Assembly: GCF_018069865.1 (NCBI RefSeq)
Contig: NZ_JAGQDG010000004.1
Location: 310,001-374,000 of the forward strand
DNA from: Ideonella paludis
GTDB taxonomy: Bacteria > Pseudomonadota > Gammaproteobacteria > Burkholderiales > Burkholderiaceae_C
Length of the DNA: 64,000 bases
Direction of reading: 5' to 3'
Part shown: positions 51,153-59,545 of the stretch, piece after piece
Layout of the letters: the number at the start of each line of letters is the position of its first letter
Numbering within the stretch: position 1 is the stretch's first letter
The notes under the pieces: generated by a model
Database searches by the model: none
The model's input: only the letters and a program-made list of their open reading frames with translations
Told to the model about the DNA's origin: nothing
Made by a program: the position numbers and the translations under genes

Positions 51153-52052
51153 CTACATGTCCTCGGCGTGCTGGCCCTCAGAAGTTTCCGCCTCCAGGCC
51201 ATAGTCCGTGGCCAAAATCTGCCAGGCCTCTTCGGCGCTCTCGACAAATCGGAACAGATGCACGTCGTCGGGGCTGATCATGCCGGTCTCGACCAGCCAG
51301 TCAAAGTTGATGAGCTTGGTCCAGAACTCGCGCCCAAACAGCAAGATGGGCCGGCGGCGGCACTTGCCGGTTTGAATGAGCGTCATGGTCTCGAACAGCT
51401 CGTCGAGCGTGCCAAACCCGCCAGGGAAGCACACCAGCGCCACCGAGCGCATCAAGAAGTGCATCTTGCGCAACGCAAAGTAGTGGAACTGAAAGCACAG
51501 CTCGGGCGTGATGTAGGGGTTGGGCGCTTGCTCGTGAGGCAGCACGATGTTGAGCCCCAGGCTCTTGCCGCCCTGCTCAAACGCACCGCGGTTGCCCGCC
51601 TCCATGATGCCGGGCCCGCCGCCCGTGCACACCACAATGGGCGTGGCCAGCGCGCGAGAGCGCTCGGTAACGATGGCCGCAAAGCGCCGCGCTTCGTCGT
51701 AATAGCGGCTCATGGCCAAGCGCTGCTCGGCCTGAGCCACGGCCTGTGCCCTGCCCGCTGCTTGAGCCTGGGCCAAATGCTCGCGCGCGTCTTCAGGGGC
51801 CGGAATACGGGCACTGCCAAAGATGACGATGGTGTGCTCAATGCCCTGCTCTTGCTGCACCAGCTCAGGTTTGAGCAGCTCAAGCTGCATGCGCACGGGG
51901 CGCAGCTCGGGCCGCAGCAAAAACTCGCTGTCGGTGAAGGCCAGTTGGTAGCTGCTTTCAGGGCCGTCGTAGCGCGGCGGCGCTTTGACAGCCGCAGCCT
52001 CTTGGCCAGCGGGGGTGAAGTTGGGGGCGGTCAGCGCAGATTTTTTGCTCAT
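51153..52052 (-). CDS. LOG-family / TIGR00730 Rossmann-fold protein
   Basis: A 299-residue cytosolic protein. IVIFGSARIPAPEDA opens the Rossmann fold; VVCTGGGPGIMEAGNRGAFEQGGKSLGLNIVLPHEQ and the key PGGFGTLDELFETMTLIQTG (PGGxGTxxE) identify the lysine-decarboxylase-like/LOG group, which hydrolyses nucleoside 5-prime-monophosphates to base and ribose phosphate. An N-terminal extension of about 70 residues and an insertion with Ala/Gln repeats (AQAQAAGRAQAVAQAEQR) are typical of the longer proteobacterial form. Confidence 0.9.
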   Translation of the reverse strand: MSKKSALTAPNFTPAGQEAAAVKAPPRYDGPESSYQLAFTDSEFLLRPELRPVRMQLELLKPELVQQEQGIEHTIVIFGSARIPAPEDAREHLAQAQAAGRAQAVAQAEQRLAMSRYYDEARRFAAIVTERSRALATPIVVCTGGGPGIMEAGNRGAFEQGGKSLGLNIVLPHEQAPNPYITPELCFQFHYFALRKMHFLMRSVALVCFPGGFGTLDELFETMTLIQTGKCRRRPILLFGREFWTKLINFDWLVETGMISPDDVHLFRFVESAEEAWQILATDYGLEAETSEGQHAEDM

Positions 52053-52107
52053 GCGCGTTTATAGCCTGCCGCAGGCCACCCTGTGCCGCGCGGGGGCAGG
52101 CAGATCG

Positions 52108-52860
52108 TCAGTGGGTGTTGCCGCACACCGGGCACTGGGGCTGAGCCGGCAGGCGGATGTCATCCCAGCGCATGTGGCGGCCATCCAGCATTTGCAGCCG
52201 CCCGGCCAGTGAGCTGCCCAGGCCGATCAGGAGCTTCAGGGCTTCGGCCGCCTGCATGGTGCCAATGATGCCCACGAGTGGCGCAAACACGCCCATGGTG
52301 GCGCAGCGCACTTCTTCAAAGGTGCTCTCGGGCGGGAACACACAGGCATAGCAAGGCTGGCCGGGCGTGCGGGTGTCGTAGACCGAAATCTGGCCGTCAA
52401 AGCCAATCGCCGCGCCCGAGACCAAGGGCTTGCGGTGCTTCACACAGGCTGCGTTCACCGCATGGCGGGTTTGGAAGTTGTCGCTGCAGTCCAGCACCAC
52501 ATCAGCCTGCGCCACAGCCCCCTCCAAAAAGGCCGCGTCGGCGCGCTGGCGCACCACCTCGACCTTGGCACCCGGGTTGATGGCCAACATGCTCTCGCGG
52601 GCCGAGTCGGCCTTGGGCTGGCCCACGCGCGATTGGGTGTGGGCGATCTGGCGCTGCAGGTTGGTGAGGTCCACCGTGTCGTGGTCCACCAGGGTGATCT
52701 GGCCCACCCCGGCCGTGGCCAGGTACAGGGCCACCGGAGAGCCCAAGCCTCCCGCGCCAATGACCAAGGCACGCGCGTCCAGCAAGCGCTGCTGGCCTTC
52801 AACGCCAATCTCGTCCAGCAGGATATGGCGCGAATAGCGCAGCAGTTCGTCGTCCGTCAC
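52108..52860 (-). CDS. HesA/MoeB/ThiF family adenylyltransferase
   Basis: A 250-residue E1-like enzyme. N-terminal LLRYSRHILLDEIGVEGQQRLL, nucleotide loop ARALVIGAGGLGSPVALYLATAGVG, the arginine finger TNLQRQIAHTQS, and zinc ligands in PCYAC and CPVC. It adenylates the C-terminal glycine of MoaD or ThiS so that sulphur can be added for molybdopterin or thiazole synthesis. The conserved cysteine of RCATMGVFAP is also present. It lies 10 bases after the CtpA gene, a common pairing in this order. Confidence 0.93.
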   Translation of the reverse strand: MTDDELLRYSRHILLDEIGVEGQQRLLDARALVIGAGGLGSPVALYLATAGVGQITLVDHDTVDLTNLQRQIAHTQSRVGQPKADSARESMLAINPGAKVEVVRQRADAAFLEGAVAQADVVLDCSDNFQTRHAVNAACVKHRKPLVSGAAIGFDGQISVYDTRTPGQPCYACVFPPESTFEEVRCATMGVFAPLVGIIGTMQAAEALKLLIGLGSSLAGRLQMLDGRHMRWDDIRLPAQPQCPVCGNTH

Positions 52861-52870
52861 AGCGGGGCGC

Positions 52871-54304
52871 TTACTCGGTCTTGGCTTCAGCCTTGCGCTC
52901 GGTGACGGACTTGCTGACCATCACCGGTTTGCCGCGCAGCTTGTTCAGGGCCTGGGCCAGTTGGAAGTCTTCCGCGCTGCCAAATTCCGGCAGCGGCTTG
53001 ATCGAGTCTTTGGACTTGGCCAATTGCTCTTCCAGCTTCTTGCGGGCTTCTTCGCGGGCCTTTTCGCGGGCTTCATCCTTCTCTTCGGCACCGTTGTTCA
53101 GGTGCTTTTCCAAGTCGGCCTCGCGGGTGCGCAGCGCGGCAAACACATTGCCTTCAGCGGTTTCGTCCAACCAAATGTCGGGCACGATGCCCTTGGCTTG
53201 GATGGAGCGGCCGCTGGGCGTGTAGTAGCGCGCAGTGGTGATCTTCAGCGCCGTCTCGGGCGAGAGCGGACGCACGGTTTGCACCGAGCCCTTGCCAAAG
53301 GTTTGCGCGCCCATGATGACGGCCCGCTTGTGGTCTTGCAGGGCACCCGCCACGATCTCGCTGGCCGACGCCGAGCCTTCATTGACCAGCACCACCAGAG
53401 GCACACTCTTGAGTGCTGCGGGCAGCTTGCGCAGCGGGTCTTGGCCGCCCCGGCGCAGGTAGTCTTCCGGTAAAGCCTTGTACGTGGCCTTGGAGTCAGC
53501 CAACTGGCCGTTGGTGCTGACCACCTCCACCCCGGCCGGCAAGAAGGCCGCAGACAAAGCCACAGCGCCCTCCAATAAGCCACCCGGGTCATTGCGCAAA
53601 TCCAGCACCAAACCCTTCAGGTTGGGCTCTTGCTTGTAGATCTCGTCGAGCTTGCGCACAAAGTCGTTGACCGTCTGGTCTTGGAACTGGCTCACGCGCA
53701 GCCAGGCATAGCCGGGCTCCAGCACCTTGGCCCGCACGCTCTGGACCTTGATCTCTTCACGCACGATGGTGACGGGGAAGCTGCGGCTCTCCGACTTGCG
53801 GAACACCGTCAGCACCACCTTGGTGGCCGGGTCGCCGCGCATGCGCTTGACGGCCTGGTCCATGCTCAGGCCTTTGACGGCCGTGTCGTCAATCTTGGTG
53901 ATCAAGTCGCCGCTCTTGAGCCCGGCGCGGAAAGCCGGCGAGCCCTCGATGGGCGAGACGACCTTGACCAGCCCGTCTTCCATGCCGATCTCGATGCCCA
54001 CGCCCACAAACTTGCCCGAGGTGCCTTCGCGGAATTCTTTGAAGCTCTTTTTGTCAAAGAACTGCGAGTGCGGGTCCAGGCCGGACACCATGCCGCTGAT
54101 GGCGTCATTGATCAGCTTTTTCTCGTCGACCGGCTCGACATAGTCGTTCTTGACCATGCCAAACACCGCCGCCAACTGCTGCATTTCTTCCAGCGGCAGC
54201 GCCGTCTGGGAGCCTCTTGCAATGGCTTGAAACTGGATGGTGGTCAACGCACCGGCCACTGCCCCTAAGGTCAGCAAGCCCGCAACTTTCAGTTTGGCAC
54301 CCAT
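52871..54304 (-). CDS. C-terminal processing peptidase (S41 family, CtpA)
   Basis: A 477-residue exported serine protease. An N-terminal helix (VAGLLTLGAVAGALTTIQF) leads to the N-terminal domain, PDZ at about 95-180 (GVGIEIGMEDGLVKVVSPIEGSPAFRAGLKSGD), then the catalytic core with Ser313 in GSASASEIVAGAL and Lys338 in QTFGKGSVQ. The C-terminal 90 residues include a charged coiled-coil stretch (KDEAREKAREEARKKLEEQ). It trims C-termini of periplasmic proteins. ATG 54304 follows AGGAAAAAC. The moeB-like gene follows by 10 bases. Confidence 0.94.
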   Translation of the reverse strand: MGAKLKVAGLLTLGAVAGALTTIQFQAIARGSQTALPLEEMQQLAAVFGMVKNDYVEPVDEKKLINDAISGMVSGLDPHSQFFDKKSFKEFREGTSGKFVGVGIEIGMEDGLVKVVSPIEGSPAFRAGLKSGDLITKIDDTAVKGLSMDQAVKRMRGDPATKVVLTVFRKSESRSFPVTIVREEIKVQSVRAKVLEPGYAWLRVSQFQDQTVNDFVRKLDEIYKQEPNLKGLVLDLRNDPGGLLEGAVALSAAFLPAGVEVVSTNGQLADSKATYKALPEDYLRRGGQDPLRKLPAALKSVPLVVLVNEGSASASEIVAGALQDHKRAVIMGAQTFGKGSVQTVRPLSPETALKITTARYYTPSGRSIQAKGIVPDIWLDETAEGNVFAALRTREADLEKHLNNGAEEKDEAREKAREEARKKLEEQLAKSKDSIKPLPEFGSAEDFQLAQALNKLRGKPVMVSKSVTERKAEAKTE

Positions 54305-54489
54305 GTTTTTCCTGCCTTCTCGCCATGTGAACGCGGGCAGATCAACCCGCCACGCGAGTATAGGACTGCGCCGAAGCCCCCACCATCCCGCTAAACCCAA
54401 AGCAAGCCCCGAAACACGGGCTTTTGCCGCGAGCGGCCACTTACTGCGGGGGCGCTTTGCGCATCTTTACGGCCTTTGCTCTGGCCACA

Positions 54490-55398
54490 TCACCATTGAC
54501 GGTGCCCAAGGCCGCCAGAAGACGCAGAACTTTTCAGCTGCGTCCCGACTTCTTTGATGCGTCGCCGCGCTACTTCAGGCTGATCCAACACACTTCGCAC
54601 TACTACTTGCATCCTGCGGTCATGGCTCAGGTAGTTCAAAGGGGAGCAATGTTGCTCACGCAGCGGCGGCATCCAGCTGCAAGGCTTGGAGTGGTAGGCA
54701 ACAACCAAGCTATCGTCCCAGTGATAAGCCACACCAAATTCTCTAAGGTAGAGAGGTCGGCTGCCGTTGCTAGTGATGAGAAACGCCTTCCCCGTCGGTG
54801 TTTTATAGAAGTCCAGGTCAAACCTTAAACTCACCCATGGATCGACCCCGTCAGGCGACCTATGTTCGATCAATTGCATCGTTTTCTCGGTACTGCACCA
54901 AGTCCAATGCGGACCACGTTTGCAACTTGACTCGTGGGGCAAAAAGTCATCACGTAGCTGCCTAAACTCTGGATGCGTGCCATCTGCCAAATACAAGTGA
55001 GCAAAGTTCTGCTCGGTATATGGGGATTGACTAAATATCTCCAGCCTTAATAGCCGTAATGGCGCTGCTCGACAAGCTTTTACAGGCAACGTGTCAGCGG
55101 CAGTGTTTTCGGTAGTTCTAGGGTCTCTCATCCGCCATAGCTTTGGGTCCACCCGAACGCGATGATTACCGATTTGAAAGTAGCGCGCACCGTCACTCTC
55201 GCAGCTCCCGATGTTTTCTGCGCCTGGCCCTGCTGCGATGGCCCTCTGGGCGGTTAGACGCGGCAAAGGTGATGGTTCGGCAGGCGATGGCGCTCGCAAC
55301 TTCCACCACGCTGCCGCCGCCAGCAAGGCGATCAGCCCAACAGCAATGGAGGCTGTGTTTCTGCGCCGTGTGCGGTTATTAGTTTGCTCAGGTGTCAT
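54490..55398 (-). CDS. Unknown protein with N-terminal membrane anchor, atypical composition
   Basis: A 302-residue product. An N-terminal helix (ASIAVGLIALLAAAAWWKL) after a basic RTRRRN start suggests an inner-membrane anchor with a periplasmic domain. That domain has seven or so cysteines (GSCESDGARYF, VKACRAAP, SCKRGPHWTWCSTEK, KPCSWMPPLREQHCSP) that could form disulfides, and TMQLIEHRSPDGVDPWVSLRFDLDFYKTPTGK. I do not recognise a family; an immunity-type protein would fit size and layout but is a guess. Base composition is clearly lower in GC than the flanking genes and codon choice is less biased, pointing to recent transfer. Confidence 0.7.
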   Translation of the reverse strand: MTPEQTNNRTRRRNTASIAVGLIALLAAAAWWKLRAPSPAEPSPLPRLTAQRAIAAGPGAENIGSCESDGARYFQIGNHRVRVDPKLWRMRDPRTTENTAADTLPVKACRAAPLRLLRLEIFSQSPYTEQNFAHLYLADGTHPEFRQLRDDFLPHESSCKRGPHWTWCSTEKTMQLIEHRSPDGVDPWVSLRFDLDFYKTPTGKAFLITSNGSRPLYLREFGVAYHWDDSLVVAYHSKPCSWMPPLREQHCSPLNYLSHDRRMQVVVRSVLDQPEVARRRIKEVGTQLKSSASSGGLGHRQW

Positions 55399-56035
55399 TT
55401 AGTGTTCAGCTTGCCTTGCATAAGAGGAACGAAGACTAGGGCCTTTGCCCCCCCCCCAAAGACACGGACTCTGCCCACCTTTGTAGACCGGACGAGCAGG
55501 TTGTTTCAGTCGCGCATTGCCCTGCAGCACGCCAGGGCGACTGGGATCAAGTCGAGGCGAGTTCCCGTCATCGCTCCCTACCCGCCGTCTCGATCTCCTG
55601 CCTCAGTGGGCTGATCAGAAAGTCAATCACCCGCCGTTTCCCCTTATGAGTCTCCGCCGTCAGGTTCAGCCCCGGCGCCAGCTTAATCGGCGTGGTGGGG
55701 CTGTGGCCTGCTGCAGCCTTATCTGGTGAGTTGATGCGCAGCGTGGCGGGGAAGCGCGCCCGCGTCTTCTCGTCTACCACCGCATCAGCCGCCAGGTGCT
55801 GCAGTTGGGCTTGCAGCGTGCCGAATCGGGTGTAGGGGTAGGCTTCGCGCTTGATGGTCGCAGGCTGGCTGGGCTGCCCACAGTCTGTTTGGAGGGTGGC
55901 CAAGCGGTCTCTGGCTCGCCAATGCCGCGATGCGGCTCGCTGGTTCTTGACAGGCCGTAGCGGGCGGATTCCAGTGCTTGGCTGCGGCGCTGTGGTGAAC
56001 CAGAACATGCGGCCTACTGTAGCCGCCAGCGCCTT
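55399..56035. other. Low-GC gap with only a gene remnant
   Basis: Between the unknown gene and the iron-transporter ATPase there is no intact gene. A run of C (55449-55457) and mixed sequence precede the HlyD remnant at 55568-55870. Nothing else is recognisable; no terminal repeats of an insertion sequence are seen. Confidence 0.55.
55568..55870 (-). pseudogene. Remnant of an HlyD-family secretion adaptor (C-terminal part only)
   Basis: About 100 codons read IKREAYPYTRFGTLQAQLQ, AADAVVDEKTRARFPATLRI and LAPGLNLTAETHKGKRRVIDFLISPLRQEI. This is the membrane-proximal C-terminus of type I secretion periplasmic adaptors (EAYPFTRYG, PGM.V.AE..TG.RR...YLLSPL patterns). The rest of the roughly 400-residue protein is absent: the in-frame sequence upstream has no resemblance to HlyD. 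So it is a truncated relic. It may mark loss of a secretion locus; I cannot show that it ever served the RTX protein in this window. Confidence 0.75.
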
Positions 56036-57106
56036 CTACTGCCGCGCGAACGTCACCACATGGTCCACCTGGGGCCGAATGCCAATCCACTCGCCGACCT
56101 GGTGGTCGTGGTGGGAGGGCACATGGGCCAGCACTTGCTCGCCGCTGGCCAGGCGCAGGGTGTAGAGGAACTCAGAGCCTCGGAAGGCTTTGCGCTCGAT
56201 CTGGGCTTTGACGGTGGAGTCGTCGTCGTGGACGATGTCATCAGCCCGCAGCAGCACGTCGCACTGCCCGCCGGGGTAGGCGCTGGGCAAGGGGCACTCG
56301 TCGGCGTCGGTCAGGGGGCCCAGCGGGGTTTCCACATGCGGGGGGGTGCCGGTGATCTGGGCCGGGGTGAAGACGCCGTGGCCGATGAACTGGGCCACAA
56401 AGCGGGTGGCCGGGCGGTGGTAGAGCGCATAGGCGTCGCCCCATTGCTCCAGGCGGCCTTGGTGCATCACGCCGATGGCGTCGCCAATGGCAAAGGCTTC
56501 GAGCTGGTCGTGGGTGACGAACAAGGCGGTGGCGCCGATCTGCTTCAAGATGGCCCGCACGTCTTGGGCCAGGCGCTCGCGCAGGTCCACGTCCAGGCTG
56601 GAAAACGGCTCGTCCAGCAGCAAGAGCTTGGGCTGGCGGGCCAAAGCCCGGGCCAGGGCAATGCGCTGCTGCTGGCCGCCAGAGAGCTGGTGCGGCAGAC
56701 GCTTAGCGTTGTGGGCCAGGCCCACCAGGTCCAGCATCTCGGCCACACGGGCCGTGCGCTCGGCTTTGGGCAGGTGCTTGATGCCAAAGGCAATGTTGTC
56801 GGCCACGCTCATGTGGGGGAACAGCGCGTAGTCTTGAAACACCATGCCAATGCCCCGGTCCTCCGGCGCCACTTGGCGGCCCGAGGCGCCGTCGCTCAGC
56901 ACATTGCGCTCCATGCGCACTTGGCCGTGGCTGATGGGCTCCAGGCCCGCCACCGCCCGCAGCAGCGAGGTCTTGCCGCAGCCCGAGGGGCCGATCAACA
57001 CCCCGATTTGCCCCACACTCAGCCCCAAGGAAACGCCGTCGACTGCCAATTTGGCACTCTTGCCCTGCCCGTAGCTGATGCTGACTCGATCCAATTGCAA
57101 AAACAT
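56036..57106 (-). CDS. ABC transporter ATP-binding protein, ferric-iron (FbpC/AfuC-like)
   Basis: A 356-residue ATPase: Walker A GPSGCGKTS, Q-loop GMVFQDYALFPHMSVADNI, signature LSGGQQQRIALARALARQP, Walker B LLLLDEPFSSLD and switch histidine in LFVTHDQ. The C-terminal TOBE-like part (about 240-356) matches FbpC/PotA regulatory domains. It powers import of ferric iron (or a similar ligand) with the divergently encoded permease. A Fur-box-like site lies between the two genes. ATG 57106 was chosen over an upstream GTG-type frame extension. No binding-protein gene is adjacent. Confidence 0.92.
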   Translation of the reverse strand: MFLQLDRVSISYGQGKSAKLAVDGVSLGLSVGQIGVLIGPSGCGKTSLLRAVAGLEPISHGQVRMERNVLSDGASGRQVAPEDRGIGMVFQDYALFPHMSVADNIAFGIKHLPKAERTARVAEMLDLVGLAHNAKRLPHQLSGGQQQRIALARALARQPKLLLLDEPFSSLDVDLRERLAQDVRAILKQIGATALFVTHDQLEAFAIGDAIGVMHQGRLEQWGDAYALYHRPATRFVAQFIGHGVFTPAQITGTPPHVETPLGPLTDADECPLPSAYPGGQCDVLLRADDIVHDDDSTVKAQIERKAFRGSEFLYTLRLASGEQVLAHVPSHHDHQVGEWIGIRPQVDHVVTFARQ

Positions 57107-57131
57107 CGGCCTATGATAGCGACCCAATGGA

Positions 57132-57150
57132 AATGAGGATTATTCGTATC
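57132..57150. promoter_or_regulatory. Putative Fur box between divergent iron-transport genes
   Basis: Read on the minus strand the site is GATACGAATAATCCTCATT, which agrees with the 19-base Fur consensus GATAATGATAATCATTATC at 13 positions. It sits in the 64-base gap between the ATPase start (57106) and the permease start (57171), where a repressor could shut both promoters when iron is plentiful. Confidence 0.6.
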
Positions 57151-57170
57151 TGCGGCAAGAGGGGCCGCGC

Positions 57171-58799
57171 GTGAGGCTGTTGCTGCTGATCATCACCGCC
57201 CTGCTGGCCTTGCCGGTGCTGGGCGTGCTGGGCGCCTGGGGCCTGATGGACGCCCAAGCCTTCAGCCTGCTGGCCCACCAGTGGGAAACCGTGCTGCCCA
57301 CCTACACCCTTCAGTCGCTGCAATTGGTGGTGGGCGTGGGCCTGGGCGTGGCCCTCTTGGGCGGCGCGGCGGCGGCGGCTGTCACCTTGTTTGAGTTCCC
57401 GGGTCGGCGCTTTTTTGAGTGGGCGCTGCTGCTGCCCCTGGCCCTGCCTGCTTATGTGCTGGCCTATGCCTACACCGACGCCCTGCAGTTCTCGGGCCCG
57501 ATTCAAGCCGGCTTGCGCAGCGCCCTGGGCGCCCAAGGCGCGCTGTGGCCCGATGTGCGCAGCCTGGGCGGCGCCACGCTGCTGTTCATCATCAGCCTCT
57601 ACCCTTATGTTTACCTGCTCACCCGCACCGCGCTGGCCGACCATGCCGGCCCGGTGATGGAAGCCGCCCGGCTGCTGGGCGCACCGCTGCGCCGCCGCGT
57701 GCTGGAAGTGGCCCTGCCCATGGCCCGCCCAGCCCTGGCGGCCAGTGTGGCCCTGGCCCTGATGGAGACCTTGGCCGACTACGGCGTGGGCTCTTACTTT
57801 GGGCTCTCCACCTTCACCACCGGCATTTACCGCGCCTGGCTGGTGATGGACGACCGCATTGCAGCGGCGCAGTTGGCCAGCCTGCTGCTCATCGTGGTGG
57901 GCGTGCTCTTGGTGCTGGAGCAGCGCGCGCAATCTCGCCTGCGCTTTGCCAGCACCCGCGCCGGTGTGCCCGGCGGCCTGACGGCCCAGCCCACGCCCTT
58001 GAGCCTGATGGGCAAGCTGATGGCCTGGGCGGTGTGCGGCCTGCCGGTGCTGCTGGGCTTTGTGGCCCCGGTGCTGTGGCTGCTGCGCCTGCTGTGGCTG
58101 GAGGCCCAAGCCAGCGAAACCCCGGTGTTTGTGCCCGACTATTTGGCCCGCTTTGGCGACTGGGCTTGGGCCAGCTTCCGCCTGGCCGGGGGCGCGGCCG
58201 TGCTGGCCGTGGTGTTTGCGCTGGCCCTGGCCTTCACCCTGCGCCGCCATGCGGCCAAGCGCGGCGCACCGCTGCTGCGCGGCGCGGCGCGCTTGGTCTC
58301 GTTGGGCTATGCCATCCCCGGCGCGGTGGTGGCCGTGGGCATTTTGATGATCACCGGCGTCATCCAGCAATGGGCGCCGCAATGGGGCGTGCCGGTGCTG
58401 GTGACGGGCACGGTCTTTGGCCTGATGTACGCCTACTTAGTGCGCTTCTCCGCCGTGGCCTTGCAGTCGGTGCAGGCCGGTTACGCCAAGCTGCCGCCGT
58501 CCATGGACGAATCGGCCCTGCTGCTGGGCGCCGATGCCCAGCGCACCTTCATGGAGATTCACCTGCCGCTGCTGGCCCGCTCTGGCCTGGCCGCTGCGCT
58601 GCTGGTGTTTGTGGACGCGATGAAAGAGCTGCCCGCCACCCTGGTGCTGCGCCCCTTTGGCAGCGACACATTGGCCGTGGTGGCCTACCAATTCGCCCGC
58701 GACGAGCGCCTGGCCGAAGCCGCCCTGCCCTCGCTGGCCATCGTGGCAGTGGGGCTGATTCCGGTGCTGATGCTCTCAAGAGCCTTGCGCAAGGCTTGA
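57171..58799 (+). CDS. ABC transporter permease, ferric-iron type (FbpB/AfuB-like)
   Basis: A 542-residue membrane protein with about 12 helices and two permease halves, as in fused FbpB. Each half has the EAA-type coupling motif: MEAARLLGAPLRRRVLEVALPMARPAL and MDESALLLGADAQRTFMEIHLPLLARSG. The helices include LIITALLALPVLGVLGAWGL and the second-half start AWAVCGLPVLLGFVAPVLWLL. Start is GTG 57171 with AGAGGGG about 8 bases upstream. It forms the channel for iron import with the divergent ATPase. The periplasmic binding protein is not in this window. Confidence 0.93.
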   Translation: MRLLLLIITALLALPVLGVLGAWGLMDAQAFSLLAHQWETVLPTYTLQSLQLVVGVGLGVALLGGAAAAAVTLFEFPGRRFFEWALLLPLALPAYVLAYAYTDALQFSGPIQAGLRSALGAQGALWPDVRSLGGATLLFIISLYPYVYLLTRTALADHAGPVMEAARLLGAPLRRRVLEVALPMARPALAASVALALMETLADYGVGSYFGLSTFTTGIYRAWLVMDDRIAAAQLASLLLIVVGVLLVLEQRAQSRLRFASTRAGVPGGLTAQPTPLSLMGKLMAWAVCGLPVLLGFVAPVLWLLRLLWLEAQASETPVFVPDYLARFGDWAWASFRLAGGAAVLAVVFALALAFTLRRHAAKRGAPLLRGAARLVSLGYAIPGAVVAVGILMITGVIQQWAPQWGVPVLVTGTVFGLMYAYLVRFSAVALQSVQAGYAKLPPSMDESALLLGADAQRTFMEIHLPLLARSGLAAALLVFVDAMKELPATLVLRPFGSDTLAVVAYQFARDERLAEAALPSLAIVAVGLIPVLMLSRALRKA

Positions 58800-58833
58800 G
58801 CCCGCGCTTTGGCAGCGCGATGGCTGGCTGGCG

Positions 58834-58908
58834 TGGTGCCCCCGGCAGGAATCGAACCTGCATCTGAGACTTAGGAGGTCCCCGTTCTATCCATTGAACT
58901 ACGGCGGC
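58834..58908 (-). tRNA. tRNA-Arg (anticodon CCT)
   Basis: Reading the minus strand from 58908: acceptor GCCGCCG, D arm with TTCAATGGATAGAA, anticodon stem and loop GGGAC-CTCCTAA-GTCTC (anticodon CCT, codon AGG), T arm GCAGG-TTCGATT-CCTGC, acceptor CGGGGGC, discriminator A and encoded CCA. One acceptor pair is mismatched: position 4 is G opposite G69. Everything else folds as expected. It lies 34 bases past the permease stop, on the other strand. Confidence 0.93.
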
Positions 58909-58996
58909 TGAGGGGGCGGATTCTAGTGTGGATTGCCCCCTCCCTCCTGCAGCCAAGAGCACATCGGGCTGTTTTGACTCACCCCACACGCCGACC

Positions 58997-59440
58997 ATGA
59001 ACATCGTGATAACACCCCTGGCTGCCGCTGACGCCCTGGGCGTCAAGCAACTCCTCATGGCTGGCCTCACAGAGCGCTGGGGCCACTATGTGCCGAGTTT
59101 CAACCCAGACATTGAAGCATTCCCTGAAGCGCCACTGGGCGCATTGACGCTGGTGGCCAAAAGGGAGGGGGCACTGGTCGGTACAGGGACTCTGCGGCTC
59201 TTGGAAGGGCCTCGCGGCGAGATCGTCCGGATGTCAACAGCTACAGGGAGCAGGCGCATGGGCATCGCTGCGTTGGTCTTGAAGCGGCTGATCGCCCACG
59301 CTCAGGCCAGTGGAGTGAAAGAAATCATGCTCGAAACGACGTCATCGTGGGACTCTGCGATAGCCCTTTACACCCAACACGGCTTCGTCAAGACCCATGA
59401 GCACGATGGCGACAGCCATTTCGCTCTTCGGCTTGACTGA
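58997..59440 (+). CDS. GNAT family N-acetyltransferase
   Basis: A 147-residue protein with the GNAT core: IVITPLAAADALGVKQLLMAG, LTLVAKREGALVGTGTLRLLEGPRGEIVRMSTATGSRRMGIAALVLKRLI (acetyl-CoA loop R-R-M-G-I-A) and MLETTSSWDSAIALYTQHGFVK. A small stand-alone acetyltransferase of unknown substrate. ATG 58997 starts just ahead of the first strand. It lies 88 bases from the tRNA gene on the other strand. Confidence 0.92.
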   Translation: MNIVITPLAAADALGVKQLLMAGLTERWGHYVPSFNPDIEAFPEAPLGALTLVAKREGALVGTGTLRLLEGPRGEIVRMSTATGSRRMGIAALVLKRLIAHAQASGVKEIMLETTSSWDSAIALYTQHGFVKTHEHDGDSHFALRLD

Positions 59441-59545
59441 CCGGCCTCTAGCCTTGAGCGAGCGTGTAGAGAGCCTCAGCACGTACCATTGCAGTCTCGT
59501 GTCGCCGCCTAGCGCCAAGGCGCTTCTCCTGAAACAACAAGCACC

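Noticed and set aside
57419-58867. A 482-codon frame overlapping the iron permease in another frame
   Set aside because: The permease frame has membrane helices and coupling motifs; the alternative is Gly/Arg/Ala text typical of a shifted GC-rich frame.
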